This document shows, piece by piece, positions 1-14,500 of a DNA stretch of 64,000 nt (within the stretch, counting starts at the first letter, position 1; the number at the start of each line of letters is the position of its first letter). Origin of the DNA: Malurus cyaneus samueli (lineage: Eukaryota > Chordata > Aves > Passeriformes > Maluridae). The stretch covers positions 42,411,950 through 42,475,949 of the forward strand of contig CM019217.1 in NCBI GenBank assembly GCA_009741485.1, written 5' to 3'. Under the pieces are notes generated by a model, which saw only the letters and a list, made by a program, of their open reading frames with translations, was not told the origin of the DNA and made no database searches. The position numbers and the translations under genes are program-made.

Positions 1-3000
1 AAAGATACCTGGACATAACATATTTATTTATTCACATTCACATTATGGTTATTACAGAAAACATGAGCTGGATCTCATTTAATCAGGGTAAATCTGCTAA
101 TGAATAAATCAGAATAATTCTACAGAACAAACCTGGAGAACGAAGAAATTTATACAACTAAGTGAGAATTTTCCTTGCAACAAAGAAGATTGTTCCTATT
201 AATCTATGAACACCTCTGTTAAACAGATACTAAAGACTAAATACAGAGCCAGAGGCCTCTCACCTTCCCACACATTTTCCTTCTATTTGGACTACAAATA
301 GGATTTTAGATATTTATCTCACAAGGATTAATACATTTCCACTATAAATCTAGCTCCTGTACTGCTATGCAAGTTACTCAAGTGCTCCATAATCAAAACA
401 GAAATATAAATTGCAACTGATTAATTCAAGGTTCAGAACTGGAGAATGGACTGCAAAATCGTTCCACAGATTTCAAAGTTATAGCTTTTCAGATACACCC
501 TGCTGTACAGTCAGTCACACTGCAGAGTTCAGATCCAGATTTATTACATGCTTATGTGCATTCAGAAGACTTAATCATCAGCTTTTCCTCATAAAAGCCT
601 TACAGCCCCAACTTCATTTAGATGCAGAGAAGACAGATTTTTCAGCAAGACATTTGCTTTTTTCCTGATCCATCCATCCAAGTCTCTGTCTGTTCAGGAA
701 AGGCTTCCTATTCAAAAAAACACTTAAAACATCACATAGTTTCCTCAGTTATCCTACCTATGTGTGAGATGGTGAAAGCCATACCAGAGCACAGACAGGA
801 AGATTTTATGCTCATCTTTATGCAGAAGTTTTCTATTCCATGCAAGAAATTATTCTCTTTCCCTTCTCCCAAATTACAGAGCAATTTATTAAAAGTTTGT
901 ACAGAAATAACCAAAAAGAGATAACTCTGCTCTTTTATTTTTTTTTAAATAAAAAAAATTATTCTGCAAATGTTTCTCCTTCCCTTTCCAGAGCTATCAT
1001 GAAGCCATTGGTGTCCCTTCTGGAATCCCACCAAGGACAGCGATGCTGGCCCAGCGATGAACCCTTTGTGTGCAGCACAACCCAGCCAGTGAGAGGAACC
1101 ACAGTGGTTGGGGAAAGACCACTACACCAAAAGACTGAGAGATGATCTGAATGTTAAAGTGTCCTGTGATAACTGAAAGTGGAAGATTTTGCATTGAATT
1201 CAGCAGGGTCAAAGAAACATAATTTGTCAAGAAAGGAAAAATGGTAAAAAAACTAGTAAACTCTTTCTTTCATGAAGGTGATTTTTGTACACAAATGGTC
1301 AGGCTGCAGACTAGAAAGTTTCTAAACATTATGAAGTGGCAAAATAAACCCCAAAACAATCCCTCACACGCACCCTCCCCAGCATTAAAATCCTGGTAGT
1401 TTGCTATTGCCACATGTCAAATAAACAGTAAATTTAATAAAGTGGCTCAATAAAGTGCTGGCTTTGGGTGATCACCCTTTAACCTCCCTTCTACAAACTG
1501 AAGACCATGCTATTCTACATCGAGTTTTCTTTTAAATCTCAATTGTGGTTTCTGTGACAGAAGATAAATCTGAAAGGAGAGAGTACTTCTCATATCCTTC
1601 ACTGCACTTGTTTTGACATGTGCTTTTTTTCCCTTCAGTGCCACTGTCCACAAAAGCACAGGTTTCCATTGTCCTTCACAGCCTCATTTTCCTCCCCTTA
1701 GATGTTGCACAGATTTATTTTTAACTTGTTTTCACATCATCCTGCACGCACTGAGGCCCTTTCATCATGACATAGTTTGCTGCAGCGTGAACACTGTGCC
1801 TGTGACCACAGGCAGACACTGCAGCACGAGCAGCATGTGGCAGCTTCAGCTACCGTACGCGAGATTTTTCAGAAAGCCTTCCTAGCACAGTGCATGCACT
1901 TTGTCTGCAGCTTCCAGACAGCCTATCATATAGCACTCAAGGCAGCCAGGGCTTTTATGGGAAACACATGGTAAGCAAAAGTCACGACCTACTTAGTAAC
2001 TAGAATTAAAAGAAATTTTGAAAACATGAGTCTGGCTCTTTTTTCTGTTCCCTTGAGACACAGAAGCCATACCATTGAAGTCAACGGAACTACAGCAGTG
2101 AAATCCTAATATCACCCCCAAATTAAGACTGCTGAACAGCCTTGATAGTGATTACTGAATTAGGAAAACGTGTATTTTGATTCACTGATCATTCATTTGA
2201 ATAGATACATAACAACCTCCCTATCTGCAAGACAGACTATATTTGTTCTCCCTTTAACTGATCCAGGCCATTTTTGGGGTAATTCAGGGAGGTTTTGGGT
2301 GATTAATGGAGATGTTAGAGAACTGTGTCTGCCCTAAGGCTGTATTCTCTAGCATTCCATGGTATCCCACCTCCCAGCAGCACTGCCATCTCCTGCATTT
2401 ACCTGTTACTGCCTCTCCCACGGGTCCAGCTCAAGGACCACCAGAGGCACTGGAGGCAATAAAAGGCAGAGCTAAAGGTTGATTTACTCAAAAGACCTCA
2501 CTGGACAGCCAGTCCCAGGTTAAGGGAACACAGAAGCAGAACTTGAAGCACTTTCTCTCCATCTGCAATAGCAATCTTGACCTCGCCACTAGGAGTTTTT
2601 CCTAAAGCAAGTGAATTGTAAGCCTTTCAGAGAGAAGGCAGCTTTAAAATCATCAATATCTTTTTGCAAGCAACAACAGTCATCTTTTAGTTTCAAGTTT
2701 TGCCTAAAAACGTCCACTGAACATAGGTTTCTAAATTATAGGCTTCTGCACATCCTTGCAGGAAAGGTGCTGAATGGTTTGTAGGCTTTTGCGGAAATAA
2801 CTACTTCAGGAATGTCAGAAGAATGTTCTTTGTAATTAGCAGCTTAGCACTGATGACAAGCTGCAGAACACAATATTTCTGCAAGTCAAAAATGGAAATC
2901 TAAAATTAATTCTCTGCAATCCAGTACTAGGCAGTGATGAAACCTTAAGGTGGGGGCTCTCACAGACAGAAGAAAAGAAAGAAAAAAGGACAATGGTAAC

Positions 3001-5269
3001 ACCCTGAGCCCAGTTAGAAGAGAGCTACAAATTGATACTGGCAGAATTCCTCCCTTCATGCCACATCATGTGCTTCTATTTATTTGTGTGGAGAAAAAAA
3101 CAAAAACAAACCCAAACCTACACAAAAACTGACCAACAAACAGAAAATCCCTACAACGTCCGTTACTGGAAAACTGCATGTGATTATTCTGGGGGAGCAG
3201 GAAGCTTTCTACTTCCCCATAGCTGGGGAGAGAAGAATGTAGACTCCTACCAAAACCACCAACTTCCTGCACGAAGAAAAGAAAAATTAGTCCCAAACAT
3301 CAGACTGATTTTAGCATAGCAGAGCTTACGCAAGGTAAGGCTCTGCAGAAATGAGAAAAGAAAGGTTAAAAAAGGGCACCAGTAGCAGAGGCAATTTGAA
3401 AATGCCTGAAGCTTAATACAGATTTATTCTCCTTCCCATCCTTATTCCCTCTGCTAAGGCTACACATTGAAGATTTGCATTTGAAAAGGACTTGCTCATC
3501 CTCTCGAGGGAATCAAAGCAGAAGGAAACCTTACTGTTGCCTTTAGGACTTCATTAGTTCCCACAGCAACAGGTCCATCACAGACACACACCCCGGACAG
3601 CTCTGGGACAGCCTCACGAGCAACCCAGACCTTGTTTGTAGCAACTGCACAATCCAGAGCCCAGTGCCCTCCACAGGGAACTGAGGCACGAGAATGGTGC
3701 CTCGGGACAGTCTGGGTTGGGCTTCACCAAACCTGTCACCAGCTGGCCACTCGCCTCACTCGGGTGTTGAATTTGGAAATTCATCAGTGTTGCTTTGTAA
3801 GCAATAGAGCTCTGCATCTGACAGAATGAGTCTCCCAAATACAAAATAAAACAAAACTAAAAATTGGGGCTTTGAAATATTTCCTCTAAAAACTGCTTCT
3901 CAACAAACATCATGATCCCATTTTCTCCTGTCTCTGGAATGGTTGGCTCTCATTTCTTCACCCCGTGTCCCTAAGACTCTCGATGCCTTGGCTGGCATGC
4001 AGGAATATGGTGAGACTGATGATGACATATGTGAATGTGAATTTATAAACATATTTGCCCAAAGACAAAAGCTTAATTCTGGAGACAACATCAGGATATA
4101 CCACCTTGACTTTTAGCAATGTTGCAGAAAACATGATGGCTTCTGGCATCTGGTGCCCTTTTACTTTTTGTATTGAATTATTTTTCTGTGAAGAAACAAA
4201 TTAAATATTTACACAAATAAGGCTTTGTGATAAATTAAATGGCCCCAAGTGGGAAACAGTTTTGTCCCAGACGATCCACAAAAGTCACATTTTAAATGAT
4301 AAAGATGTGAACACAAAGGAAAAACAAATTTTCTTTGGCTTCAAATGTATAATCTCTACTGACTTAATAACACCCTTGGAGTTTAATATCTTTTATGGTG
4401 TCTGAAGACAGCATAAAAAATATCTTTAAATTTTCATAATAATACTGCCCTGGGAAGCAGTTTGAAAACACAGGAGAGAGGAAGAAGGCATATGTACTCA
4501 GTATAACTTCTCAGACACATTAGCTTATTTTTATTCCTAGGAAGTCACTGAAAACTTGTTCCTCTGAGCAAATGGTCTCTGGGGATGTTGCATGTGAAAG
4601 ATTTCAAGGAAATCATGATCAAAACCATTCAATGCCATTTCCTCACGCATGGAAAGACTGCCTTTTCCAGCTGGAAATAGACTTCATTATTTTGTACTTA
4701 TTGGTCACGTACATTTTTCCGAAGTCACATCAAGAGAGACACTGCCAGCTTAACCTTATTTGTTCTTTTAAAATAATTTCAGTTTCTGGAAGGTGGTGTG
4801 CTTGTGGAGACCAGGTCAAATAAATTCTGAGACAAACCAACCCACAGAAAAATCATAAACACATATTAGATTGTTTATTAATTACAAAAAAACACCCCAT
4901 AGTATCCCATTATCTGATCTGTATTGAGCTGGCCACTATAGAGAAAAAAAAAGTTCAGAGGCATTATTTTACTGAAGGAGCTCAGCCTGTGACACCAGCC
5001 CTGCCCAACAATCCTGTATGGAACAGAATCATAATTCAGGGCAGCTGAAGACAAGCAAACTCAGAAAGCAGTGAGGAGAAAGAAGTGAGATGGAAGGCAA
5101 CGTGCAGGAAGATGAAACATGCTCCAATTTTAATCTTAATGCTAAAGTATTTATTGAAATGTTTTTACATGCAAAGTTAATTTCTTTCACATATCCTTTA
5201 AACAGTCCTTCACTTGTGTCCTGAGTGAAAAATAGGAGAAAAATTACAGTGTTTTCCAGCAACATAAAA
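1..5269. other. Unassigned AT-rich non-coding sequence
   Basis: No exon, RNA gene or recognisable transposon is supported. Reading frames are all at most about 100 codons and lie on both strands without codon structure. Slightly more GC-rich patches occur near 1000-1150, 1610-1970, 2330-2540 and 3540-3740. The patch at 2390-2500 contains, on the minus strand, a TTTTATTGCCTCCAG-type stretch that could be an old LTR or exon remnant, but its frames are closed. Short T- and A-rich runs face each other near 937-960. A purine-rich stretch lies at 2968-2993. Confidence 0.6.
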
Positions 5270-5284
5270 GGGGGGGGGGGGGGG
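5270..5284 (+). repeat. Poly-G homopolymer, 15 G
   Basis: An uninterrupted run of 15 G follows AAAA and is followed by AAGAAA. Such a run is rare in a sequence this AT-rich. It can form intermolecular or slipped G-quadruplex structures and is prone to length variation and sequencing error. No gene or recognisable transposon flanks it. Confidence 0.95.
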
Positions 5285-6766
5285 AAGAAAAAGTATTTAG
5301 CATGCTCTGTTCTTAATGTGACATTAATGTTTATTACCATAGCCACAGCACACAGCACTGAGATGTGCTACTCTTATTACCAGGGTAGCTTGTTATCCGC
5401 ACCAGGCACTTCTGTATCACATTCTAAAATACTGACATGCACAACACAGAGATAAACAGATTTTTACAGAAACACAACTGGAATAACTTCTATTAACAAT
5501 GAAAGGAACAAACTTAGGATACGAGGCAAATCTATCTCTCCCTATATACCTCTTCAGTTCCTCCGAGCTCCTGGACGTGAGACAATTCACCAAAGCAGCT
5601 ATTCTGGAAAAAAAAAAAACAACTTAATGGGATTTCTTTCTGTATCAAATGAAGGGTCACAGATTTTCTAGATATGTGTCTTTCAACTTATTGTTAGTTC
5701 TTATCATGAGCATAAATACACTACACTACACTTGAGGCTATGCCTTGAGTTATTCAAGACACACATTGTCCTACGTGGAACATTTGAGACTCAGAAAAAG
5801 CCTTTTTCAAATTGTGATGTCTGCAAAAGCATCAAATCATTTTAAAGGCTGCAGTTGCCTTTTTTTTTTTTTTTCTCTATTTTTTTTGGTGTTATTATAC
5901 ACAGACTTTGAGGTCTCTGCATTACTCGGGAAGCCACTTGAATTAAATCACAGATCACTACTTTCCCACCATCCCATGGCTCTCTGAAACACAGGCTTTC
6001 TTTCTAGCACTTAATCATGGCTTTGCAGAGTGGGGAGGAGTAGAAGGGCAAGGGCAACAACTTAGTGTGAGTCGGAGCGAACAGAGTTACTGGCTTCAGT
6101 ACTGGAAGCTCTACAAAAGAACCTTGCCAGTATTTTCCATTTTCCTGTCAGACCATTTTGGCTGTGTTTACTCCATAAAAGGTGATCTAAGTGCACTGGG
6201 TGATTGAGCTTATGTTCTTTGATGACAAGCTAAGAACTGAAAGGGATGTTTCTCCAGTAGGACAGTAAGCAGGGTACGTCCTGAGGCAAGGATTTTTACC
6301 TTAAATCACACTAGCTCTCGTAAGATAGAAAGCATCTTGATGGTTAATGACACTGCTTTGCACTTTCCTCTCTTTTAACTGCTAACAGTAATGGAATAAC
6401 AGTCCCAGCCTTTTATTCTACAAGGTCACTTAAAAGTGTCTGCACACAGTAGCAACACTACTCTTAGAATAAACCAGCACACCCAAATCCAGCACTGCTG
6501 AAGTAATTTTAACATTTTTCTCCAAAAGACTTTATAGGTCCCAGACCAAGTTATGTGAAATACAGTGTTAGACTCTGGGAGGAGAGGGGGGTGACAGACA
6601 TCAGAGCTCTGTGAAGAACGTGCAGAATAGTTTTTGCCAACATTTCCCAGGCAAACAGATTCAGATGTAATGAGAACCCTACTTCCCCTACTATCATTTA
6701 ATATCCACAAGGAAATTTGGTTGTCTTTCAAATGTTCTCTACTCCTTCTTTTTTGTTTTGTTTTGG

Positions 6767-6767
<1 letters not shown>
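5285..6767. other. Unassigned non-coding sequence
   Basis: No gene or recognisable mobile element is seen. It contains a T15 run at 5860-5874 followed by a second T run, and a T-rich lead-in (TTTTTTGTTTTGTTTTGG) just before the T32 tract. Confidence 0.6.

Positions 6768-6799
<32 letters not shown>
6768..6799 (+). repeat. Poly-T tract, 32 T
   Basis: An unbroken run of 32 T follows a T-rich lead-in at 6748-6766. On the minus strand it reads as a poly(A) tail, so it could end an antisense retroposed copy. The sequence at 6800-6990 shows no recognisable gene or LINE, and no target duplication was found. The Lys- and Phe-rich reading frames here are translations of this tract. Confidence 0.95.
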
Positions 6800-6801
<2 letters not shown>

Positions 6802-9800
6802 CAGACTCATTCCTTAGAGTTTTGTTGTCAGTCACTTTTGCTGGAGAACCCAATGTATACTTACGACAAGGGAAACCTTCATCCCTTAATACCTGTAATG
6901 AAAGTGTCTCAGGTTTTGCCAAAATATTCAGTCTGCCCTTTCTTCTCAAGGAACCATTTTAATTATTTTCTTCCTGTCACAGACCCAAACTTCTGAACAA
7001 AGTCTGATTTGCAGCTCAGATGTTTATAGGGCCACATAATTTTATTGAATCGTCAAGAAAGAATTTATAGGTTCTGTGGAAACTAAAGCATTTCAAATAA
7101 GACAGGCCAATGACTAAAGCAGTGTAACACATTTCTTGGTCTTCTTTCAGATTTTTTTGCCTTTGCTTCTGATATCCTCTCCAGACTGTGGGCATACCTC
7201 ACCTAAAAGGCTTCTCTTTTTTTAATATCTAGCAAATGAAATTTTGCCAGGCCTATATTGGCTTCTTCTTATATAAACTGTAGATAGCCCAAAGGAAAAT
7301 GAATGCTTATATTACCATTCTATTATTTTTTCTTGTTATCTATCTTTTAAAACTGTGCATGACAAATAGTTTTCATTACGCTCCTTTAATCCAAAGTTAT
7401 GTTACTTTTTCTACCATCTTCAGATAAATATTTATGGCCACTGCGATCGTATTTGTTGATTGGTTTGCAAGCATGAAATTCAAAGTCACTTATCTTTAAA
7501 GGGCCCTGCCTGAAAAATATATCCATCTGCAAGTGATTTGCAAGATTTTGACAACACAGATAGAAAGTTGACAGAGCAACAGGACTGTCAAAAGCCTTAC
7601 TGGCCAAGATACCAAGCTTCTCTGAATATTCAGCTGCAGGCTATTATTTTGCCCTGTAGTTGATCAGTTTTTCTGATCTGTTTACATCTGTATTTTGATC
7701 AAAATAGAGGCCTCTTACATCATCTCTAGAGGCAATAGGAATATTTCTCACTCTTGGAGTGGGCTGCCAGTATATCTGTTTGGAATCCTACCCTGGTCCT
7801 AAAAATTAAAATTGGAAAGCCTGCAGCATTAAATCTGCTCTCAATTCTGCACAGAAATCATTAGGATTCAGATCAATGAAGCCTGGACTCATAGACACAC
7901 TTAATTTTTTCTCTTTTTCTTATTGTTTAGGCTGTGTAACTCCTAACAAAACAGAAAGTTATCATGCCCTTGGCACTTAGACCAGTTAAGTTTAGTTCAG
8001 TTTGAAAGCCCTCTGCATCATTTTGATGGAAATCTCAGTTATCTCTGCGACAAGAACTAGTAACTCTGAAATGAAGTTATCCAGGTCTCCAAACTACCCT
8101 CTCTCTCTCTCTGCTCAGGTTACTTGCCATGGCTGCTTTTCTGAGGAATAAACCTTGGTTTCATTTAGCAATCACCAAAGTTATTGCCATGTTCAGTGTT
8201 ACACAGAAAAGTTTTGTAAGGTGGAGTGCTACAAGAGTTAATATTATTTCTGTGTCCCCATTTGACAACTCTGGAATTTAGTTTTCGTGATGTTCCATTT
8301 TCACTTATTGATCCTGCTGAGATTTACAATGCCCAATGTCATAATAGCACAAAGGGAAAATTATTGCAAAGTTCAGTTCTGTTGTGATAGTTCAATTCAT
8401 GCTGCTGAAATTATTTTAGAAGCTTGAAAAGAAAATGTGTGGTTGGTTGTTTCTTACATGTTGCTGCAAGTATTTAAATGGCATGACAGTTTTTAAGACT
8501 GTTCCATACCAAAGCCTATACATGCAGCATTTGACCAAAAATTGTCATTTTAGAGACTTGTTAGAAGTTTCTAAATAAGCCCTGTGGTGCATTTGTTTTG
8601 GGTGCTGCTTCTGCCACTCACTGGAAGGACCAAAAAAAGTACCATCAGCCCTAGAAAACCCCAGTAAAATTCATCATGGTACGCACATATACACATAAGT
8701 GTGTAGATACAGATAAGCAGATAGATATACACACAAACACACAACTATACTTTTCTGGATGTTCTGTATACTTTAACAAGACAAAAAAAAATCAAAAATA
8801 TTTACTTTTTTTCATTTCTTCTCTCTGTTGTCAGACTACTTTCCAATTAAAAGTTGTTTTTTTTTTTTAATTATCTAAATTAAAACAATTCAAAGCAGTC
8901 TTGGTGAGCTCTTTCTAGTACAATATGCTTCCTCCCCTGACTATTAAAGAAGCATAGCAATTAAGTCCAACACGATCTCTGAAAACATTCCCTACTGTCC
9001 AGAACTTCATTACTATTTCTCACAACCAGATATTGGCTATTGTTTTCCTTCTGTAACACTAATTAATATTTAATGCCTCATAAAGTGATAACAAATCCCA
9101 ATTGTCCAGTCTTTCATCATGTGCCCACACTGAGTATTCTGGCAGTCTAGAAAAACAAACAAACAAAAATATGAAATAAAAATGAACCCAAAGCAAAAAC
9201 CACCAAACCATGGCCATTCTCTCTCAAAAATGACATGGCGTCCCCAAGAGCAGTGTATACTCCCCACAGAAACCTCAGTTTTACAGAACCAAAAATCACC
9301 AAATCATGAAGGATGCTCTGAATACTACCTTCAAATGGCATCCCAAATTCTTGGATTACAACATGCTTTCTCTGAGCCAGAATTAATGACTGGGGCCTCA
9401 TTCTGCTTTCAGTGAGCAGTCTGAAGCCACATCACCTCAACATGAAAAATGTGTGAAATAAACATTTCTGTTCTCAATTGAACAAAATCAGACTGAGAAA
9501 GCCCCCTGGCAGAGAACCAAAGAGTAGCTTTGGAAAAAAAAAAACTACATTATGGAGGGAATTTGTAGCAGGTGCCTTCACTAACCAGCTACTCAGATCC
9601 TGACAGGTCACCATGGCCCACAGAAACAAAGAAGCCACAAGAACACCATTCCCTGTGGTTTTTAGTTCACATTATTTCCCATTAATATGATAATTCCATC
9701 TTTTAATGCCTCTTAAAAGACATAAAAGGAAATATATTTATATCAAAAAGCTTAGAGAAAGTGTGATTACATGTTGAGGGGGAAGTGTTGCAGTGTTTTT

Positions 9801-11507
9801 GGTTTGCTGTACCAGGTGAGAAGATTAGATTCAAAAAAGTCTAACAAATAAACCTTTTGTTGATTTTAGAGACTCACAAGTTAGGAAGGATATTTTTTTA
9901 TCTTTGGTTTTTAACATTGGTAAGGATTTATTTAAAGGTTTACGAAGAAGTAAAATTCCCAGTAAAGCATGTGATTTACACTTTAGAAGAGAGGAAAAGG
10001 AGAGTAAAATAATTATGATTTTCGGCTGTAGAGTTTTCACTATTAACAGACTTTCTTTAGCTGCAACTTTACCTATTACTTCATCCTTNATAGAATTCTA
10101 AGATCACATGTACAGTTACATTAGCGAATGAAGGTTCAGTATTCAATAAAGCAAAGGATAGGATCAATATTTATACTATGTAAAATTATTTGGCTCTGAG
10201 ACAAACAAGGCAAAACCTTCACTAATTATATAATTAAAGCATCACATTTTAGTAAGCAGCGACACAGCTCATACACGAACAAAGAAATTGCTGTGTTAAA
10301 ACAAGCAGCAGCTAGTATAGGGATAATCCTTCACAATTTGCATCCTTTACCCTTAAATGGTTTTGACTGAAAGCAAAACCTGAATCAGAACAACTTGGTA
10401 TATAAAAGCTTTTCCAAGCCAGAAGGAGACACACACAAAAGCTATGATTCCTCTCTCCCAGACAATTCCACATTCCAACTCTTTACACTATTGCCAACAC
10501 ATGAGCACTACACACACTAAATAAAAGTCTCCCTCCTCCAGCACGTGCCTGCCAAACATAACTTTGCTCTACCTTTTTCTTACCTATGGTATGTTTATTA
10601 TGAGTCTCAAGATTTCTCTCCAACACTGATTTCCTTTTTCCCCCTTATCTCCCAGGAATTACACAAGCTGCTGCTGCCACCACACCACCAAATACAAGTA
10701 AATAAATCAAACTTATGACTTTTCAACGCAAACATTTTGATACTGCAACTCTTCATTCCTGCTAATCCAAAAAGAGGAGACTGAGAAGAAAAGCTTTTAC
10801 CAGCTCTAGGCTGGAAAAATCTACCCCCACCCTGCAGCCTTAATCAACAGTAATCACCAGTAACCTCTGGCACCTGAGCTTAGACAAAATGAGAAATGAA
10901 AAATATTGTAACCCTTCAAATCTTTCTAAATTGTGTTATTTTTTCTACACCATGTCTGGTTCCTAACCATTCCTAAAAAAAAAAATGAAGTTGAGCAGTT
11001 TCAGGGTGATACACTTTAGAAATGGCTCTCACATTTTCATTGAGACATTACGCAACAAAATACATGAATTTTACTTTTGTGAGGAATGTGATTCACATGA
11101 AAATGAAGAGATTGTAGTGTGTGTAGTTAGTTTAAAAGTAAAGATGAAACAGCAGATATTTTGGTAAATGAAACAGCTAAGGTAATGCAATAATTTAAGG
11201 TAAGGCTAAGGTTAGGGTCAGGCTGTGATGATAAGCAAATTATCATAAAAATATATCACTATATGGAACATTCAGGATTTCTTTTTCATGTGAGGACATC
11301 TGTCATAGAGGACATCTCTATGGTGCCTGTAGAGCTGGGCCCTCCACAGCATTTATTGAGTGCTGCTGAGCTAAGCCAAAATGCAACAGAAACTAAGAAA
11401 TGTACTCAGGAATGTATTGGAGGTACTTGGTAGCACAGCAAATGTAGTTTGTGTCTTAAATACTAGATAGAGTTCTACCTGTGGAATTTGTTTCTTCTTC
11501 TCTGATT
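6800..11507. other. Unassigned AT-rich non-coding sequence
   Basis: No gene or recognisable transposon is seen. It holds a CT run at 8099-8112, a TA/CA-rich low-complexity patch at about 8680-8745, an A-rich CAAA repeat near 9150-9172, and an ambiguous base N at 10089 whose flanks are not duplicated. Confidence 0.6.
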
Positions 11508-11527
11508 AAAAAAAAAAAAAAAAAAAA
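11508..11527 (+). repeat. Poly-A tract, 20 A
   Basis: A run of 20 A follows CTGATT. There is no convincing retroposed body upstream and no clear target duplication, so it is called as a simple homopolymer. Confidence 0.9.
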
Positions 11528-14500
11528 TTATTGCTATATTAAGTGTTTAGGAGTCTCTGTCTTTCCAAATTTCTTTAATGAAGTGGCACAGATCAGACCA
11601 GATATAAACACATTATTTTTTTTCAGACACAGGATAACAACTTACTTCCAACCTTCCACCTTAGCAGCAGGCACAGCAGTGTTTTTGTGGTAGATAAACA
11701 TACCTGAAATATGAAAGTTGAAGTGTGATGGCCTCATGTAAAGAGTGAATATGAAGACAAATGCAGAGAACTATGCAAGCAAGGAAAATAAACTTTGTCT
11801 TTTCCATAGGACTCCTTAAATTTATCCAGCCTTTGAGTGACTCTGCTGAGGGAAGTCTCCAGGTCACTGCTTATGGCTCCTATTCAGCAATCATGGGAGA
11901 GAGCACTTCAGTTGGCCTGATGGGAGGAATTAACATTAGTGCATCTTTATTCAATTGGGAAGGTCAGAATTAGAAAAACAGGCTCACAACCATAAAAACG
12001 TCACTCATGTTGCTGCTTGGCAGCTGCACTCATCTATTTGATCTCACTGCATTTTGGCAATAGACTTCACAAGCTACGGGTTTTCTTTCTCTTTTGGGGA
12101 CTTTCATGGCAAGTATTTTCCCCTGGCATCGACTTTTTACGACCAATCCATTATCCATTACCTTCCTGGCACGTGCAGACTTCAGAAAAACCTTGTCTGG
12201 GATTTGGCACTCTACCCAGTGCCTGATAAATGCGATAAACTTTATTTCTTCTCTTGTGGTGCAAATTGGAAAAATATGGCATGCAGTTATGCAAGCATGA
12301 CACTGTCCTCAGAAAGGGCTGCTTTTCAACATAAAATTCTCCAGAAGAACTGAAATAATTTAGTGTCTCTAAAAGCACCACAAAACGACAGGGGAAAAAA
12401 AAATTGCAGTTTTCCTGGAGACGTTTGATTCTCTGAACACACCAAAAAAGCTTATACTTTAAAAATAAAGCTTCTCATTATAAAAACTTTGAAACTCTGC
12501 CTTTAAATCAGTAATGCGTCATCCGTTTCTGAGTGGACTGAACTTCAAAACCAAAGAAGTTCCTTTGAAGACACAAACCTTTCTGCAACTTTGTCGTAAG
12601 TACATAAAAGTAGAAGAAACAAAGGTTAAAAGATAAAAGCAAAGAAAATCTGGATTATAGATAGAAGTGTTTCTGTCGTCATCTCACTGGGTGTGTATGT
12701 GCTTATTGTGGGACGCTTTTACTCTCGTCAGTTTGCACATTAGGTGGTTCTGAATACCAAGTAAAAAGCATATTTATCCATGAACAACAGCAGAGCAGAA
12801 CTGAAATTAATTAATTATTAATTAATTAATCAATTAAGATCTCTACTTACAGAAAAATACCCCATCCTAATAAATAGGCTGAAAAATCTCCCTGATCTTA
12901 GTAAAAAAGTGTGAAAATTTTATCATTTTCATATTTTGAAAATTGCATCTTGCACTTTAAGTGGCCTTTCCTGCGATACACGTGCCAGATTCTCTTTCCT
13001 TACAAATGACCATATTCTATTGCAGTTATATTGGAGAAAATAAAACAACATGAAATAGTCCAAGGTTAGCTACCTGCTATGATTAAAACAATTACCAGTA
13101 AACAAACAAAAATGTATCTGGAAAGGAGGCAATGAAAAAGTTATCCCCCTGAGTTACAGAAAATTGCATTCATGTGAGAAGGTTTGAAGCACAGGTTCCC
13201 TGGAGAATGAATGTTGTGGCTGCCTGTGATCCAAAATGGGAGCACTTGTCTAGCGCAGTATTTGCTCCCTATGTCATCATATTTTTGCAGCTCTCAGATT
13301 CCGATGCTGTTCCTGTGAATCACCCCAACAGATTTTGTACTCATTTTTATTCTTTTGAGTCCTTAGGATGCTCTGAAAGTAGACACACTAGTGAGACCTC
13401 CATAAAAAGGCTTGGGATGAAACTAGATTTAGGAGAGGCTTTGCTTCTTATTTGACACAAAAAATTCAGTGGTTTAGTGCTCACCTAACATTTTCTGTCC
13501 CTCCTCTGCACAAATTAAAATAGTCACTGAGTGATGGCAGGAGACAGACACGCAGACAGAAACACCCACACCATCAAATACGAGAAAGTGGTTCTTTAGT
13601 TTCATAACCACGACAATTAATAATATCATGGAAAAGACAGATTTAAAGTACTCCTCAAACTAACATTCATTTCTGCAAAATTTAGTAATTCCAATATGAG
13701 ACTGGGAAACATGCTCCCAGACTGCCCACTTTACCTGCCATTTCTTAAGACATGACAGAAATAACTTCAAGCCCTTACTCTAAATCAAACAGAAGATAAT
13801 TGAACTGACATCACTTTCATTCTTGTAAATATCTCCGCTGCTGAACTTGTGTGAGAAAAAAAAAAAACCTGTTCACTTCAGAGTATAGCTTCAAAGTACT
13901 GTAATAGATTCACTTTTCCTTCAAAGTCAACATCTACAGGCCAAGCAACCGGGGTGCAGAAATCTCATCTTCCAGTTTAGCTATTAGATCACATCCATTC
14001 AAGTTACTGGTTTCTACAAATACAAATCTGAGACAATTTTAGTTAATCTAGCGTTCTGATTTCTACAACAAAAACATACACAAAAGAATATTTTTATTTA
14101 AAAAATTGTCCCTAAGCTAAATGCTGCCCAGGTTGTGTTAAAACTCTGACAAGGTTCCTAGGGAGTTGATGTTCTATTCCAAAGTATTCTGCTTCCTCCC
14201 TTGAGCAATGATACACACACTTTGTATGGCTGACATTCCAAACAGGGATCTTTCCTCTCTCTCAGCATGGATGTGCATGAATGCCCTGATCATCAGCAGA
14301 GCTCTAACTCTCGAGAATTCTGTGGTGTGGCACATGTTCTGCAATTTGGAGTATGGTACCTCTCCTCCTAAAACATGGCCTTATGCCCATCTGATTAAAT
14401 ACTAAAGCACTGATGTTTAAACTTCTGCTGAGCTGGTACATTTTGAAAACTGAGTTATTTATAAATATTGTAAACATACAATAAGATTGTACCATATGTA

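Noticed and set aside
2390..2500. Minus-strand exon with acceptor TTGCCTCCAG and donor GTAAATGC
   Set aside because: The open frame closes in two of three phases, the donor is weak and no partner exon was found.
6728..6949. Lysine-rich minus-strand frame
   Set aside because: It is a translation of the T32 tract.
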